Below are positions 34,764 to 45,180 of a DNA stretch of 64,000 bases, piece after piece. Numbering within the stretch: position 1 is the first letter of the stretch; every line of letters starts with the position of its first letter. The notes under the pieces are model-generated. The model did not search any database, had not been told where the DNA came from, and was given only the letters and a program-made list of their open reading frames with translations. Source of the stretch: Streptomyces sp. AC558_RSS880 (GTDB taxonomy: Bacteria; Actinomycetota; Actinomycetes; Streptomycetales; Streptomycetaceae); NCBI RefSeq assembly GCF_019049255.1, contig NZ_JAGMUJ010000102.1:33743-97742 (forward strand). Direction: 5' to 3'. The position numbers and the translations under genes were made by a program.

Positions 34764-35034
34764 CGTGCGGCGGCCGGCCGGCCGTCACCGGGCCACCGGC
34801 GGGTGCGGGCCGGGCCCGCGTCGCGGGCGGCGCGCACCACGGCCCGTGTGCGGCCTGGCGGCACGAGGCCGGCGGGCCGGGCCCGCCCGATTCGATCCGG
34901 CCCGTCGCGCCGAGGAGGGTGGCGGCCCGTCACCCGTGTGCGTTGACGCGCGTCAGGAGCAGGCCGGCCGGCAGCCCCGGTGCTGCGGCCTGCTCCCGCC
35001 GGGCCCCGTCCACGGCTCGGCGACGGGCGGGCGC

Positions 35035-36828
35035 TCAGCCGCCCGCGCGCGTCTGAGCCGCGTGCTGGGCGGCCAGGCGGACCGGGGCGTTGCGGGCGCC
35101 GTAGCCGCGGTGGGCGCCGTCGCGCTGGACGAGCTCGAAGAAGACGCGGCCGACGGTGAGGGTGTAGCAGTGGCGCAGGGTGCCGTGCTCGTCGGCGTCG
35201 TAGAGGATGCCCAGGTCGCGGTAGGTCTCCAGCTCGCCGTCGGCGAACTCGTGGCGGGCGGCGAGGTCGTCGTGGTAGTTCGCCGGGATCGGCAGCAGTC
35301 GGCCGCCGGCGTCGCGGAAGCGGCGGGCCGCGGCGACCACGTCGTCGGTGGCGAGCGCGATGTGCTGGGCGTGCACGGTGTCGTCCGTGGGCGCGGCACC
35401 GACACCGAGGGCGATGCGGACACTGCCGTCGGCGGTGCCGACCGCGCGGCTGCGCTGCAGACCGTAGGGGTCGGCGAGGTCCACGCTCTCGTCGGCGAGC
35501 AGCCCGAGCACACCGCGGTGGAAGAGGGCCGCCTCGTCGAAGTGGTGCCAGGGCTGGGTGAGGGCGAGATGGTCGATGTGCCGTACGGCCGTGGCGGCGG
35601 GGGCGTGCTCCACGTCCGCGAAGTCGGACCGCCAGCCGCCGGACCCGGGCCGGGTGCCGCAGAAGAACAGTTCCGTGCCGTCGGGCGCGGCCACCGCGTC
35701 GAGCGGGGCGTCCTCGGGGGCCCGGCGGCGCGGCAGTACGGGCGCCAGCAGGGCCTCGGCGCGGCGGGCGGCACCGGCGGGGTCGGGTGACTCGAGGCCG
35801 ACGGCCGCGAGCCGGGTGCCGTCACGGCGTACCGCCGCCCCGGTGTTGACGAGGATCCGGGCCTCGCCCTGCTGCCACAGGTCGACGGGCTTGCTGCGGT
35901 GCCGGGCGGTGCGGGCGAAGCCCAGCGCGTCGAGCAGACCCGCGAGGGGATCCGCGTCGGGCGTGACGAGTTCGGCGAAGGCGAACCCGGTGGGCACGAC
36001 GGGGGCGGGCGGTTCGGCCACGCCCACCTCCTCCTGGAGCATCAGCAGGGAGCGGCGGGCGTCCACGGCGGCCGGGCCGGCCTCGGCCTGCCGGACGACG
36101 TCGTTGAAGACCTCCAGGGAGAGCGGCCCGTCGTAGCCGGTGCGCAGCACGTGCCGGACCAGTCCGGCGACGTCGAAGCCGCCCTGGCCGGGGAAGCAGC
36201 GGTGGTGGCGGCTCCACTGCAGCACGTCCATCGCGGGCAGCGGGGCGTCGGCGAGCTGGAGGAAGAAGATCTTCTCGCCGGGGATGTCCTCGATGCCCTC
36301 GGGATCACTGCCGCGCGAGAGGATGTGGAAGCTGTCCAGACAGGTCCCCAGCGCGGGATGGCCGGCCGCCTCGACGATGCGCCAGGCGTGGTCGTACGTG
36401 CTGACGTGCCGCCCCCAGGCCAGCGCCTCATACGCCACCCGGATGCCGAAGTCGTCGGCCAGGTCGGCCAGTTCGCTCAGCTGCCGCGCGGCGAGGGCGT
36501 CGTCGTCGACGGCGGACGGGTCGACGCTGGAGCAGACGAGGACCGTGTCGGCGCCCAGCCTGCGCATCAGCTCGAACTTGTGCCGGGCGCGGCGCAGATT
36601 GCGGGCGAAGAGGTCCGCGGGCACGGCCTCGACGTCCCGCAGCGGCTGGTAGAGGTCGACGGTCAGGCCGAGGTCGGCGCAGCGGGCGCGGATCTCCTCG
36701 GGGGTGAGGGGCGCGGCGAGCAGGTCGTTCTCGAAGATCTCCACGCCGTCGAAGCCGGCCCGGGCGGCGGCCGTGAGCTTCTCGGTGAGGGAGCCGCTGA
36801 GGGAGACGGTGGCGATGGACGTACGCAC
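35035..36828 (-). CDS. 3-Dehydroshikimate dehydratase / HPPD-like fusion (QuiC type)
   Basis: 597-aa two-domain protein. Residues about 1-270 are a sugar-phosphate-isomerase/AP-endonuclease-2 TIM barrel with metal-site residues in YEALAWGRH, GTCLDSFH and LEVFND. Residues about 290-597 are a vicinal-oxygen-chelate (4-hydroxyphenylpyruvate dioxygenase-like) domain. This fusion is known as the bacterial dehydroshikimate dehydratase that makes protocatechuate; the second domain's role is not settled. It sits beside a shikimate/quinate dehydrogenase and transporter, which supports quinate/shikimate catabolism. Confidence 0.88.
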   Translation of the reverse strand: MRTSIATVSLSGSLTEKLTAAARAGFDGVEIFENDLLAAPLTPEEIRARCADLGLTVDLYQPLRDVEAVPADLFARNLRRARHKFELMRRLGADTVLVCSSVDPSAVDDDALAARQLSELADLADDFGIRVAYEALAWGRHVSTYDHAWRIVEAAGHPALGTCLDSFHILSRGSDPEGIEDIPGEKIFFLQLADAPLPAMDVLQWSRHHRCFPGQGGFDVAGLVRHVLRTGYDGPLSLEVFNDVVRQAEAGPAAVDARRSLLMLQEEVGVAEPPAPVVPTGFAFAELVTPDADPLAGLLDALGFARTARHRSKPVDLWQQGEARILVNTGAAVRRDGTRLAAVGLESPDPAGAARRAEALLAPVLPRRRAPEDAPLDAVAAPDGTELFFCGTRPGSGGWRSDFADVEHAPAATAVRHIDHLALTQPWHHFDEAALFHRGVLGLLADESVDLADPYGLQRSRAVGTADGSVRIALGVGAAPTDDTVHAQHIALATDDVVAAARRFRDAGGRLLPIPANYHDDLAARHEFADGELETYRDLGILYDADEHGTLRHCYTLTVGRVFFELVQRDGAHRGYGARNAPVRLAAQHAAQTRAGG

Positions 36829-36870
36829 GTCGGTACCTCTTGCTTCCGTGGGGCTTCTCGGTCTCTCGGT

Positions 36871-37758
36871 CTACTTCGGCGCCCCGACGGCGCCGTCGGT
36901 CAGTTCGGTGAGGTCCGCGAGCATCCGCGCGCTGTCGGGTTCCCGGCCGGTGAACAGGCGGAACGCGTCGGCGGCCTGGAAGGCGGCCATGCCGCCGCCG
37001 TCGAGGGTGGCGCAGCCCGCCGCGCGGGCGGTGCGCAGCAGCTCGGTCTCCAGCGGGCGGTAGACGACCTCGGCGACCCACAGTCCGGGGTGCAGCAGTC
37101 CGGCCGGCAGGGGCAGGCCGGGGTGGGCGGCCATGCCGGTGGGGGTGGCGTGCACGAGGCCGCCGTGACCGTCGGCGGCGCCGAGCAGCTCCGGCAGCCG
37201 GTCGAGGGGCGCGGCGGCGGCGCGGCCCGGTCCGAAGCTCCGGTCCAGCGCGGCGGCCAGGTCGACGGCCCGCTCGGGCAGCGCGTCCACGACGGTGACC
37301 CGTTCGGCGCCGAGGGTGAGCGTGGCGTGCGCGACGGCCGCGCCGGCGCCGCCCGCGCCGAGCTGCACGACCCGTTCCAGCGGGGCGTCGGGCAGACCGC
37401 GGGCGAAGGCGGCGGCGAAGCCGGTGACGTCCGTGTTGTGGCCGACGGCGCGTCCGCCCTCGAACACGACGGTGTTGACCGCGCCGAGCGCCTCGGCCCG
37501 CGGATCGAGGGCGTCCAGGTGCTCGACGACGAGCCGCTTGCACGGGTGGGTGATGTTGAGCCCGTCGAAACCGAGCAGCCGGGCGGCGCGCAGCAGCTCG
37601 CCCACCGCCTCGGGCGGGACACCGATCGTGTCGAGGTCGAGCAGCCGGTACAGACAGCGCAGGCCCTGCCGGCCGGCTTCCCGCTCGTGCAGCGCGGGGC
37701 TGAGCGAGGGGCCGATGCCGGAGCCGATCAGCCCGACGAGATACGAGTCCTTGAGCAC
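36871..37758 (-). CDS. Shikimate/quinate 5-dehydrogenase (QsuD/AroE-like)
   Basis: 295 aa from GTG 37758, chosen because GGAGG lies 7 bp upstream (an earlier GTG at 37782 lies inside the operator). The substrate site has S18 and S20 (GPSLSP); catalytic K74 and D110 are in NITHPCKR and HNTDVTGF. The NAD loop QLGAGGAGAAVAH follows. It resembles the Corynebacterium quinate/shikimate dehydrogenase in layout. In this operon it would oxidise shikimate or quinate to feed the dehydratase, not the biosynthetic direction. Confidence 0.88.
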   Translation of the reverse strand: MLKDSYLVGLIGSGIGPSLSPALHEREAGRQGLRCLYRLLDLDTIGVPPEAVGELLRAARLLGFDGLNITHPCKRLVVEHLDALDPRAEALGAVNTVVFEGGRAVGHNTDVTGFAAAFARGLPDAPLERVVQLGAGGAGAAVAHATLTLGAERVTVVDALPERAVDLAAALDRSFGPGRAAAAPLDRLPELLGAADGHGGLVHATPTGMAAHPGLPLPAGLLHPGLWVAEVVYRPLETELLRTARAAGCATLDGGGMAAFQAADAFRLFTGREPDSARMLADLTELTDGAVGAPK

Positions 37759-37781
37759 CGGGGACCTCCAGAGGCGGCTCA

Positions 37782-37805
37782 CTAATGTACGAACCAGTAC
37801 GTTAG
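37782..37805. promoter_or_regulatory. 24-bp inverted repeat, putative TetR operator (site 1)
   Basis: CTAATGTAC (37782-37790) and GTACGTTAG (37797-37805) form a dyad around a 6-bp centre with one mismatched pair. It lies between the divergent dehydrogenase and tetR genes. The ends CTAA/TTAG and the 24-bp length recur at 38742-38765. Confidence 0.7.
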
Positions 37806-37903
37806 CTATATCAGCCGTCCCGGACCCGCGGGAAGACCCGTCGGGCGGGCGAGGGGCTGCTTCTAGAATCACCGGCACTGCACCCTCGGCCCGAAGGAAC
37901 GCG

Positions 37904-38569
37904 ATGACCAGCGTCGAAGAACCGGCACGGCCCGGCGAGCGCATCCGTGACGCCGCCCGCACCAGGGCCGAGATCCTCGACGTGGCGACGCGGGAGTTCG
38001 CCCGGGCCGGCTACGACGGGGCCCGCGTCGACGAGATCGCCGCCCGCACCCGCACCACCAAGCGGATGATCTACTACTACTTCGGCGGCAAGGAGCAGCT
38101 GTTCACGGCCGTGCTGGAGCGGGCGTACGGCGTGATCCGCGAGGCCGAGCAGCAGCTGGACGTGGACCACCTGGACCCGGTGGCGGCCATCCGGCGCCTG
38201 GCGGAGCTGACCTTCGACCACCATGAGCGGCACCCGGACTTCATCCGCCTGGTCGGCATCGAGAACATCCACGGCGCGGAGCACATCGCGGCCTCCGAGG
38301 AACTGGGCCGGATGGGCTCGCCCGCGCTGGACGTGATCCGCCGGATCCTGGCGGCCGGGCAGGAGTCCGGGCTGTTCACGGCCGACGTCGACGCCGTGGA
38401 TCTGCACGCCATGATCAGTTCCTTCTGCTTCTTCCGGGTGTCCAACCGGCACACCTTCGGCGCGCTGTTCGGCCGCGACCTGGTGGATCCGGACCGGCGC
38501 GAGCACTACCGGGCGATGCTGGGCGACATGGTGATCGCCTACCTGACGGCGGAACGCGCGGCGGACTGA
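37904..38569 (+). CDS. TetR-family regulator of quinate/shikimate genes
   Basis: 221 aa: an N-terminal HTH at about residues 33-55 (RVDEIAARTRTTKRMIYYYF) and a helical ligand domain. GAAGGA precedes the ATG. It is divergent from the dehydrogenase/dehydratase genes and upstream of the transporter; two similar 24-bp dyads flank it, so it probably represses both units until shikimate, quinate or protocatechuate is present. The stop codon lies inside a 19-bp tandem duplication. Confidence 0.88.
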   Translation: MTSVEEPARPGERIRDAARTRAEILDVATREFARAGYDGARVDEIAARTRTTKRMIYYYFGGKEQLFTAVLERAYGVIREAEQQLDVDHLDPVAAIRRLAELTFDHHERHPDFIRLVGIENIHGAEHIAASEELGRMGSPALDVIRRILAAGQESGLFTADVDAVDLHAMISSFCFFRVSNRHTFGALFGRDLVDPDRREHYRAMLGDMVIAYLTAERAAD

Positions 38570-38598
38570 GCCCGGACCGGCGGACTGAGCCCGGACCG
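38561..38598. repeat. 19-bp exact tandem duplication over the tetR stop codon
   Basis: The unit GCGGACTGAGCCCGGACCG occurs at 38561-38579 and again at 38580-38598, followed by a partial GCGG. The first copy carries the TGA stop. It looks like a recent slippage event. Confidence 0.9.
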
Positions 38599-38625
38599 GC
38601 GGTCCGGCCTGATCCGGGTCCGGCC

Positions 38626-38655
38626 CGGTCCGGGTCCGGGTCCGGGTCCAGGTCC
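38626..38655. repeat. Hexanucleotide (N)GGTCC microsatellite, five units
   Basis: CGGTCC, three GGGTCC units and AGGTCC run head to tail in the gap between tetR and the transporter, with further GGTCC words on both sides. No gene here; TTGACA at 38697-38702 is a possible -35 box for the transporter. Confidence 0.8.
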
Positions 38656-38741
38656 GGACCACGGTCCTGGTCCGCCGGTCCGTGCGACGCGACCCCTTGA
38701 CAGTGCGGGCGACCGGGCGCAGCATCCCTACCCAGCCGCGA

Positions 38742-38765
38742 CTAACTACCCAGTGGGTTAATTAG
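38742..38765. promoter_or_regulatory. 24-bp inverted repeat, putative TetR operator (site 2)
   Basis: CTAACTACC at the left, TTAATTAG at the right and CCCAGTGGG across the centre make a 24-bp dyad with the same CTAA/TTAG ends as site 1. It lies 67 bp before the transporter start, downstream of the TTGACA at 38697. Confidence 0.65.
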
Positions 38766-38831
38766 CACCTCGGCAACTCCCCTCCGCTCGTCCTCCGCGT
38801 ACCGTCGTGGAGTCCCCCGAAGGAGCACGCC

Positions 38832-40190
38832 GTGACCGTCCCCGCACCGCCCCGCGACGCCTCCCCGCCCGGGCAGCCGAAGAAGGCGGCCGCCGCCGCC
38901 TGGATCGGCAGCGCCCTGGAGTACTACGACTTCTTCATCTACGGCAGCGCGGCCGCGCTGATCTTCCCCGAGGTCTTCTTCGACGACTCCGACCCGGCCA
39001 CCGCGACCCTGCTGTCGCTGGCCACGTTCGGTGTCGCGTACGCGGCCCGGCCGATCGGCGCGCTCTTCCTCGGGCACATCGGGGACCGGCTCGGCCGCAA
39101 GAAGATCATGGTCTTCACGCTGATGCTGATGGGCCTGTCGACCTTCCTCATCGGCTGTCTGCCCACCCGCTCCCAGGTCGGCACCCTCGCCCCGGTCCTG
39201 CTGGTGCTGTGCCGGGTGCTGCAGGGCATCTCGGCGGCCGGTGAACAGGCCAGCGCGAACTCGATGACCCTGGAACACGCGCCGCCGGACCGGCGGGGCT
39301 TCTTCACCAGCTTCACCCTCAGCGGCACGCAGGGCGGCCAGCTGCTGGCCACGCTGGTCTTCATCCCGATCGCCGCGCTGCCCGAGGAGCAGCTGCTGTC
39401 CTGGGGCTGGCGGGTGCCGTTCTGGCTGAGCGTCGCGGTCGCCGTCGTCGGGTGGGTCATCCGCCGCAGGCTGGACGAGACGCCGGCGTTCGAGCAGCAG
39501 ACCGCCGGCGAGGGGGTCGTGAAGCTGCCGCTGGTGGTGCTGCTGCGCGAGCACTGGGCGGACGTCCTGCGGGTGGTCGCGGGCGCGCTGATCGCCTCGG
39601 TCAGCACGATCTTCACGGTGTGGGCACTGGCGTACGCCACCGGTGACACGGTCGGCATGTCCCGCTCGTCGATGCTGTGGGTGGGCGCGCTGGCCAATGT
39701 CGTCGCGCTGGCCGCGATCCCGCTGTGGGCCGCGCTCTCCGACCGGGTGGGCCGCCGCCCCGTCTATCTGATCGGCGCCGTCGGCAGCGCGGTGACGATG
39801 TTCCTCTACCTGTGGGCGATCTCCACGGGCAGCTACCCGCTCACCCTGTTCCTCGGGATCGTCGCGTTCGGCGTGGTCTACAGCGCCGCGAACGGTGTGT
39901 GGCCGTCCTTCTACGGCGAGATGTTCCCGACCCGGGTCCGGCTCTCGGGCGTGGCGATCGGCACGCAGATCGGCTTCGCGGTGGCCGGGTTCGCGGTCAC
40001 GTTCGCCGCGCGGATCGCCGGGCCCGACGGCGACGACTGGACGGCGGTGGCCCTGTTCACGGCCGCCCTGTGCGTGCCCCCGGTCATCGCGGCGGTCACG
40101 GCCCGCGAGACCCATCGCGTCCCCACCGAACGGCTCGGCGAACGTGCCGTCGAGGAGGGCGCGGAGCGGCCGGAGAAGGTGACGGCCTGA
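38832..40190 (+). CDS. MHS-family MFS transporter, likely shikimate/quinate importer
   Basis: 452 aa, 12 membrane segments. The MFS loop GHIGDRLGRKKIM follows the second helix, and the N-terminus WIGSALEYYDFFIYGSAAAL is typical of the metabolite:H+ symporter (ShiA/KgtP/PcaT-like) family. GTG with AAGGAG upstream. Genetic context (TetR, dehydrogenase, dehydratase) makes shikimate, quinate or protocatechuate the likely substrate. Confidence 0.88.
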   Translation: MTVPAPPRDASPPGQPKKAAAAAWIGSALEYYDFFIYGSAAALIFPEVFFDDSDPATATLLSLATFGVAYAARPIGALFLGHIGDRLGRKKIMVFTLMLMGLSTFLIGCLPTRSQVGTLAPVLLVLCRVLQGISAAGEQASANSMTLEHAPPDRRGFFTSFTLSGTQGGQLLATLVFIPIAALPEEQLLSWGWRVPFWLSVAVAVVGWVIRRRLDETPAFEQQTAGEGVVKLPLVVLLREHWADVLRVVAGALIASVSTIFTVWALAYATGDTVGMSRSSMLWVGALANVVALAAIPLWAALSDRVGRRPVYLIGAVGSAVTMFLYLWAISTGSYPLTLFLGIVAFGVVYSAANGVWPSFYGEMFPTRVRLSGVAIGTQIGFAVAGFAVTFAARIAGPDGDDWTAVALFTAALCVPPVIAAVTARETHRVPTERLGERAVEEGAERPEKVTA

Positions 40191-40281
40191 TCCACGCCGA
40201 GGGCGTCCCCGACCGGTCAGGAATCGAGAAGCGCAGGTGGTGACGGGCCGCCTAGCCTAGCCTGGCCGCGATGGGGACGCC

Positions 40282-40309
40282 GGCGGGGACCGCGCACGCG
40301 GTCCCCGCC
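40282..40309 (+). terminator. 13-bp hairpin between transporter and UvrA-like gene
   Basis: GGCGGGGACCGCG (40282-40294) and CGCGGTCCCCGCC (40297-40309) pair perfectly. It ends 17 bp before the UvrA-like ATG, so it could be the transporter terminator or a leader structure of the next gene. The motif GCCTAGCCTAGCCTGG lies just upstream at 40251-40266. Confidence 0.55.
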
Positions 40310-40325
40310 CGACGGATGGAGAACG

Positions 40326-42719
<2,394 letters not shown>

Positions 42720-42727
42720 GCCGCTCG

Positions 42728-42769
42728 CCGCGCGGCGCCGGGGTCGGCCTATGCCCCGGCGCCGCGCGG
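42728..42769. terminator. 16-bp perfect hairpin shared by convergent genes
   Basis: CCGCGCGGCGCCGGGG (42728-42743) pairs with CCCCGGCGCCGCGCGG (42754-42769) around a 10-nt loop. The right arm also encodes the last residues of the split-barrel protein on the other strand. Confidence 0.75.
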
Positions 42770-43195
42770 GATGCCGTACGCCCGTTCCACCCGCAGTCGC
42801 AGCACCAGGCGCCGGTCGCGGACCATCGCGGCGCGGTAGTCGTCCCAGTCCTCGTGCTCGCCGTTGATGTCGCGGTACAGCCGGATCAGTTCCTCCACCG
42901 TCCCGTCGTACAGGTTTCCGGCGACGGGCGACAGGTCGGCGGTGCCCTCGGCGACCGTGTAGGCCCACCGGTCGTCGGTGGTGACGTGGTAGGAGGCGCG
43001 GGGGTCGCGCCGCAGGTTGCGGGTCTTGGCCCGGTCGTCCGTGAGCGAGACGCGGACGACCCGCTCGTCGGGGTAGTAAGCGTGCATGACGTTCGACAGC
43101 TGGGGCCGCCCGTCACGTTTCAGGGTGACGAGCACTCCGCCGTGCCGTTCGGAGAGCAGGGCGAGCAGTGCGTTCTGTTCGGCGTCCTGGGTCAT
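42749..43195 (-). CDS. PPOX-class split-barrel flavin/F420-dependent protein
   Basis: 148 aa with the pyridoxamine-phosphate-oxidase-like fold typical of Streptomyces F420/FMN reductases (VLVTLKRDGRPQLSNVMHAY near the N-terminus, then RNLRRDPRASYHVT). Such proteins bind FMN, F420 or heme and reduce small molecules; the substrate is unknown. The ATG at 43195 is chosen over the longer ORF because the fold begins there. It diverges from the serine hydrolase with a 48-bp gap. Confidence 0.82.
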   Translation of the reverse strand: MTQDAEQNALLALLSERHGGVLVTLKRDGRPQLSNVMHAYYPDERVVRVSLTDDRAKTRNLRRDPRASYHVTTDDRWAYTVAEGTADLSPVAGNLYDGTVEELIRLYRDINGEHEDWDDYRAAMVRDRRLVLRLRVERAYGIPRGAGA

Positions 43196-43243
43196 GACTC
43201 GTTCAACGGCCCGCACCGGGCCGGCGTTCCCTCGAGGAGAGCG

Positions 43244-44473
43244 ATGACAGTGCTGCGGCAAGAGGCCGATCCCGCCGAGGCCGGACTGGACGCGGAGGCG
43301 CTGGAGCGCCTGGAGCGGCATTTCGCCCGCCTGGTCGACGAGGGGAGGCTGCCCGGGTTCCTGGTGGCCGTCGCCCGGGGCGGGCGCGTCGCGCACCTCA
43401 CGGCGTACGGGGCCCGGGACGTGGCGGCGGGGCTGCCCGTGGAGAGCGACACCCTGTGGCGGATCTACTCCATGACCAAGCCGGTGACGGCCGTCGCCGC
43501 GCTGATGCTGGTGGAGGAGGGCCGCCTGTCACTGGACGACCCGGTCGGCCGCCACCTGCCGGCGTTCGCGCGGCCGCGCGTGTACGAGAGCGGATCGGGT
43601 GACGAGGTGCGGACCCGCCCTCCCGCCGGCCCCCTCCTCGTACGGCACCTGATGACGCACACCGCCGGTCTGACGTTCGCCTTCTACCACTCCCATCCCG
43701 TCGACGCGCTGTACCGCGAGGCCGGGCTGGAGTCGTCGGTGGCGCCGGGTGCGGATCTCGCGGGGACGACCGAGGTGTACGCGCGTCTGCCGCTGCAGTT
43801 CGATCCGGGCACGCAGTGGAACTACTCGGTCGCCTCGAACGTGCTGGGGCGGATCGTCGAGGTGGTGTCGGACCGGCCGCTCGACGTGTTCCTCGCCGAA
43901 CGGATCTTCCGGCCGCTCGGCATGACGGACGCCGGGTTCCAGGTCACCGACGAGCAGGCGGAGCGGCTCGCGGAGATGTACGGGGAGTCCGACGACGGCG
44001 GCATCGAGCCGATCGAGGGACTGCCGCTGCGGGGCCGGCCCCGGTTCCTGTCCGGCAGCGGCGGCATGGTGGCGTCCGCCCACGACTTCCACCGCTTCAT
44101 GGAGCTGCTGCGCCGCCGCGGCGAACTCGACGGCGTGCGCCTGCTCTCCCCGGCGACCGTGGACCTGATGACCCGCAACCACCTCCCCGGCGGCGCCGAC
44201 CTGCGCGCCTTCGGCAGCCGCCCCGCACACGACGTGCCCGGCAACGAGGGCGTCGGCTTCGGCCTCGGCGTCTCCGTCGTCGTCGACCCGTCCCGTACGC
44301 AGGCCCCGTCCGCCCTCGGCAGCTACGGCTGGAGCGGGGTGGCCACGACCACGTTCTGGGTCGACCCGGGCCGCGACCTGACCGTGCAGTTCTACACACA
44401 GGTGCGGCCCAGGTCGTCCCACACCGTCTTCCGGGACCTCAAACGGCTGGTGCACGAGGCGGTGACGCGCTGA
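43244..44473 (+). CDS. Serine hydrolase of the beta-lactamase/EstB family
   Basis: 409 aa, no signal peptide. Catalytic S76-x-x-K79 (SMTK), Y194 (YSV) and a late WSG motif match class-C-like beta-lactamase-fold esterases. With no export signal it is probably a cytoplasmic esterase, not a resistance enzyme. GAGGAGAG precedes the ATG. Substrate unknown. Confidence 0.86.
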   Translation: MTVLRQEADPAEAGLDAEALERLERHFARLVDEGRLPGFLVAVARGGRVAHLTAYGARDVAAGLPVESDTLWRIYSMTKPVTAVAALMLVEEGRLSLDDPVGRHLPAFARPRVYESGSGDEVRTRPPAGPLLVRHLMTHTAGLTFAFYHSHPVDALYREAGLESSVAPGADLAGTTEVYARLPLQFDPGTQWNYSVASNVLGRIVEVVSDRPLDVFLAERIFRPLGMTDAGFQVTDEQAERLAEMYGESDDGGIEPIEGLPLRGRPRFLSGSGGMVASAHDFHRFMELLRRRGELDGVRLLSPATVDLMTRNHLPGGADLRAFGSRPAHDVPGNEGVGFGLGVSVVVDPSRTQAPSALGSYGWSGVATTTFWVDPGRDLTVQFYTQVRPRSSHTVFRDLKRLVHEAVTR

Positions 44474-44479
44474 CGGACG

Positions 44480-45139
44480 TCAGGACAGGTGGGCCACCGC
44501 GTCCAGATGGGGCAGGTGGTGGTCGAGGCGTTCCCGCTTGGTGCGCAGATAGGTGATGTTGTTCTCGCACGGCGGTATCAGCAGCGGCACCTGCTCGGCG
44601 ACCTGGATGCCGTGCCGCACCAACGCCTCGCGCTTGCGCGGGTTGTTGGACATCAGCCGCACCGAGCGCACGCCCAGGTCCTGGAGGATCCCGGCGGCGA
44701 CACCGTAGTCGCGGGCGTCCACCGGGAACCCGAGCGCCAGGTTCGCCTCGACGGTGTCCAGGCCCTCCGCCTGCAGGGCCATCGCCCGCAGCTTGCCGAG
44801 GAGTCCGATGCCGCGGCCCTCATGGCCCCTCAAGTAGACGACCACGCCCGCCCCTTCGGCGACGACCGCGCGCAGCGCCGACGCCAGCTGGTCGCCGCAC
44901 TCACAGTGCTGGGACCCGAAGGCGTCCCCGGTCAGGCACTCCGAGTGCAGCCGGGTGAGGACACCGTCCGTGCCGATGTCGCCGTACACCAGGGCGACCT
45001 GCTCGTCACCGCGGTCGTGGTCCAGGTAGCCGACCGCCTGGAACGTGCCGTACACGGTGGGCAGCGGCGCATTCACGACGCGTTCCACACCGGTCCGCCG
45101 AGGGGACTTCTTGCCGAGTACGCCTACTTTTTCTGTCAT
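44480..45139 (-). CDS. ribA: GTP cyclohydrolase II paralogue with Met120 (FAPy-forming type)
   Basis: 219 aa. Zinc ligands are C68, C79 and C81 (SECLTGDAFGSQHCECG), and GTP-binding residues follow in RGHEGRGIGL. Position 120 (KLRAM) is Met where the E. coli enzyme has Tyr105. In the S. coelicolor homologue SCO6655 the same Met120 is known to stop the reaction at 2-amino-5-formylamino-6-ribosylaminopyrimidinone phosphate (FAPy). So this is probably not the riboflavin enzyme. It is divergent, 41 bp away, from a creatininase-family gene. ATG 45139 with GGAA upstream. Confidence 0.9.
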   Translation of the reverse strand: MTEKVGVLGKKSPRRTGVERVVNAPLPTVYGTFQAVGYLDHDRGDEQVALVYGDIGTDGVLTRLHSECLTGDAFGSQHCECGDQLASALRAVVAEGAGVVVYLRGHEGRGIGLLGKLRAMALQAEGLDTVEANLALGFPVDARDYGVAAGILQDLGVRSVRLMSNNPRKREALVRHGIQVAEQVPLLIPPCENNITYLRTKRERLDHHLPHLDAVAHLS

Positions 45140-45180
45140 GATTCTCGAGTTCCTAAGCAGAGACGAAAGGCCGTGACGAT

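Noticed and set aside
34944..34955. 12-bp palindrome TGACGCGCGTCA between the phosphatase and QuiC genes
   Set aside because: GC-rich palindromes of this size occur by chance here; it is not near a start codon.
40251..40266. Iron-box-like TAGCCTAGCC repeats before the UvrA-like gene
   Set aside because: They lack the symmetric TTAGGTTAGGCTAACCTAA pattern of DmdR sites; just a short direct repeat.
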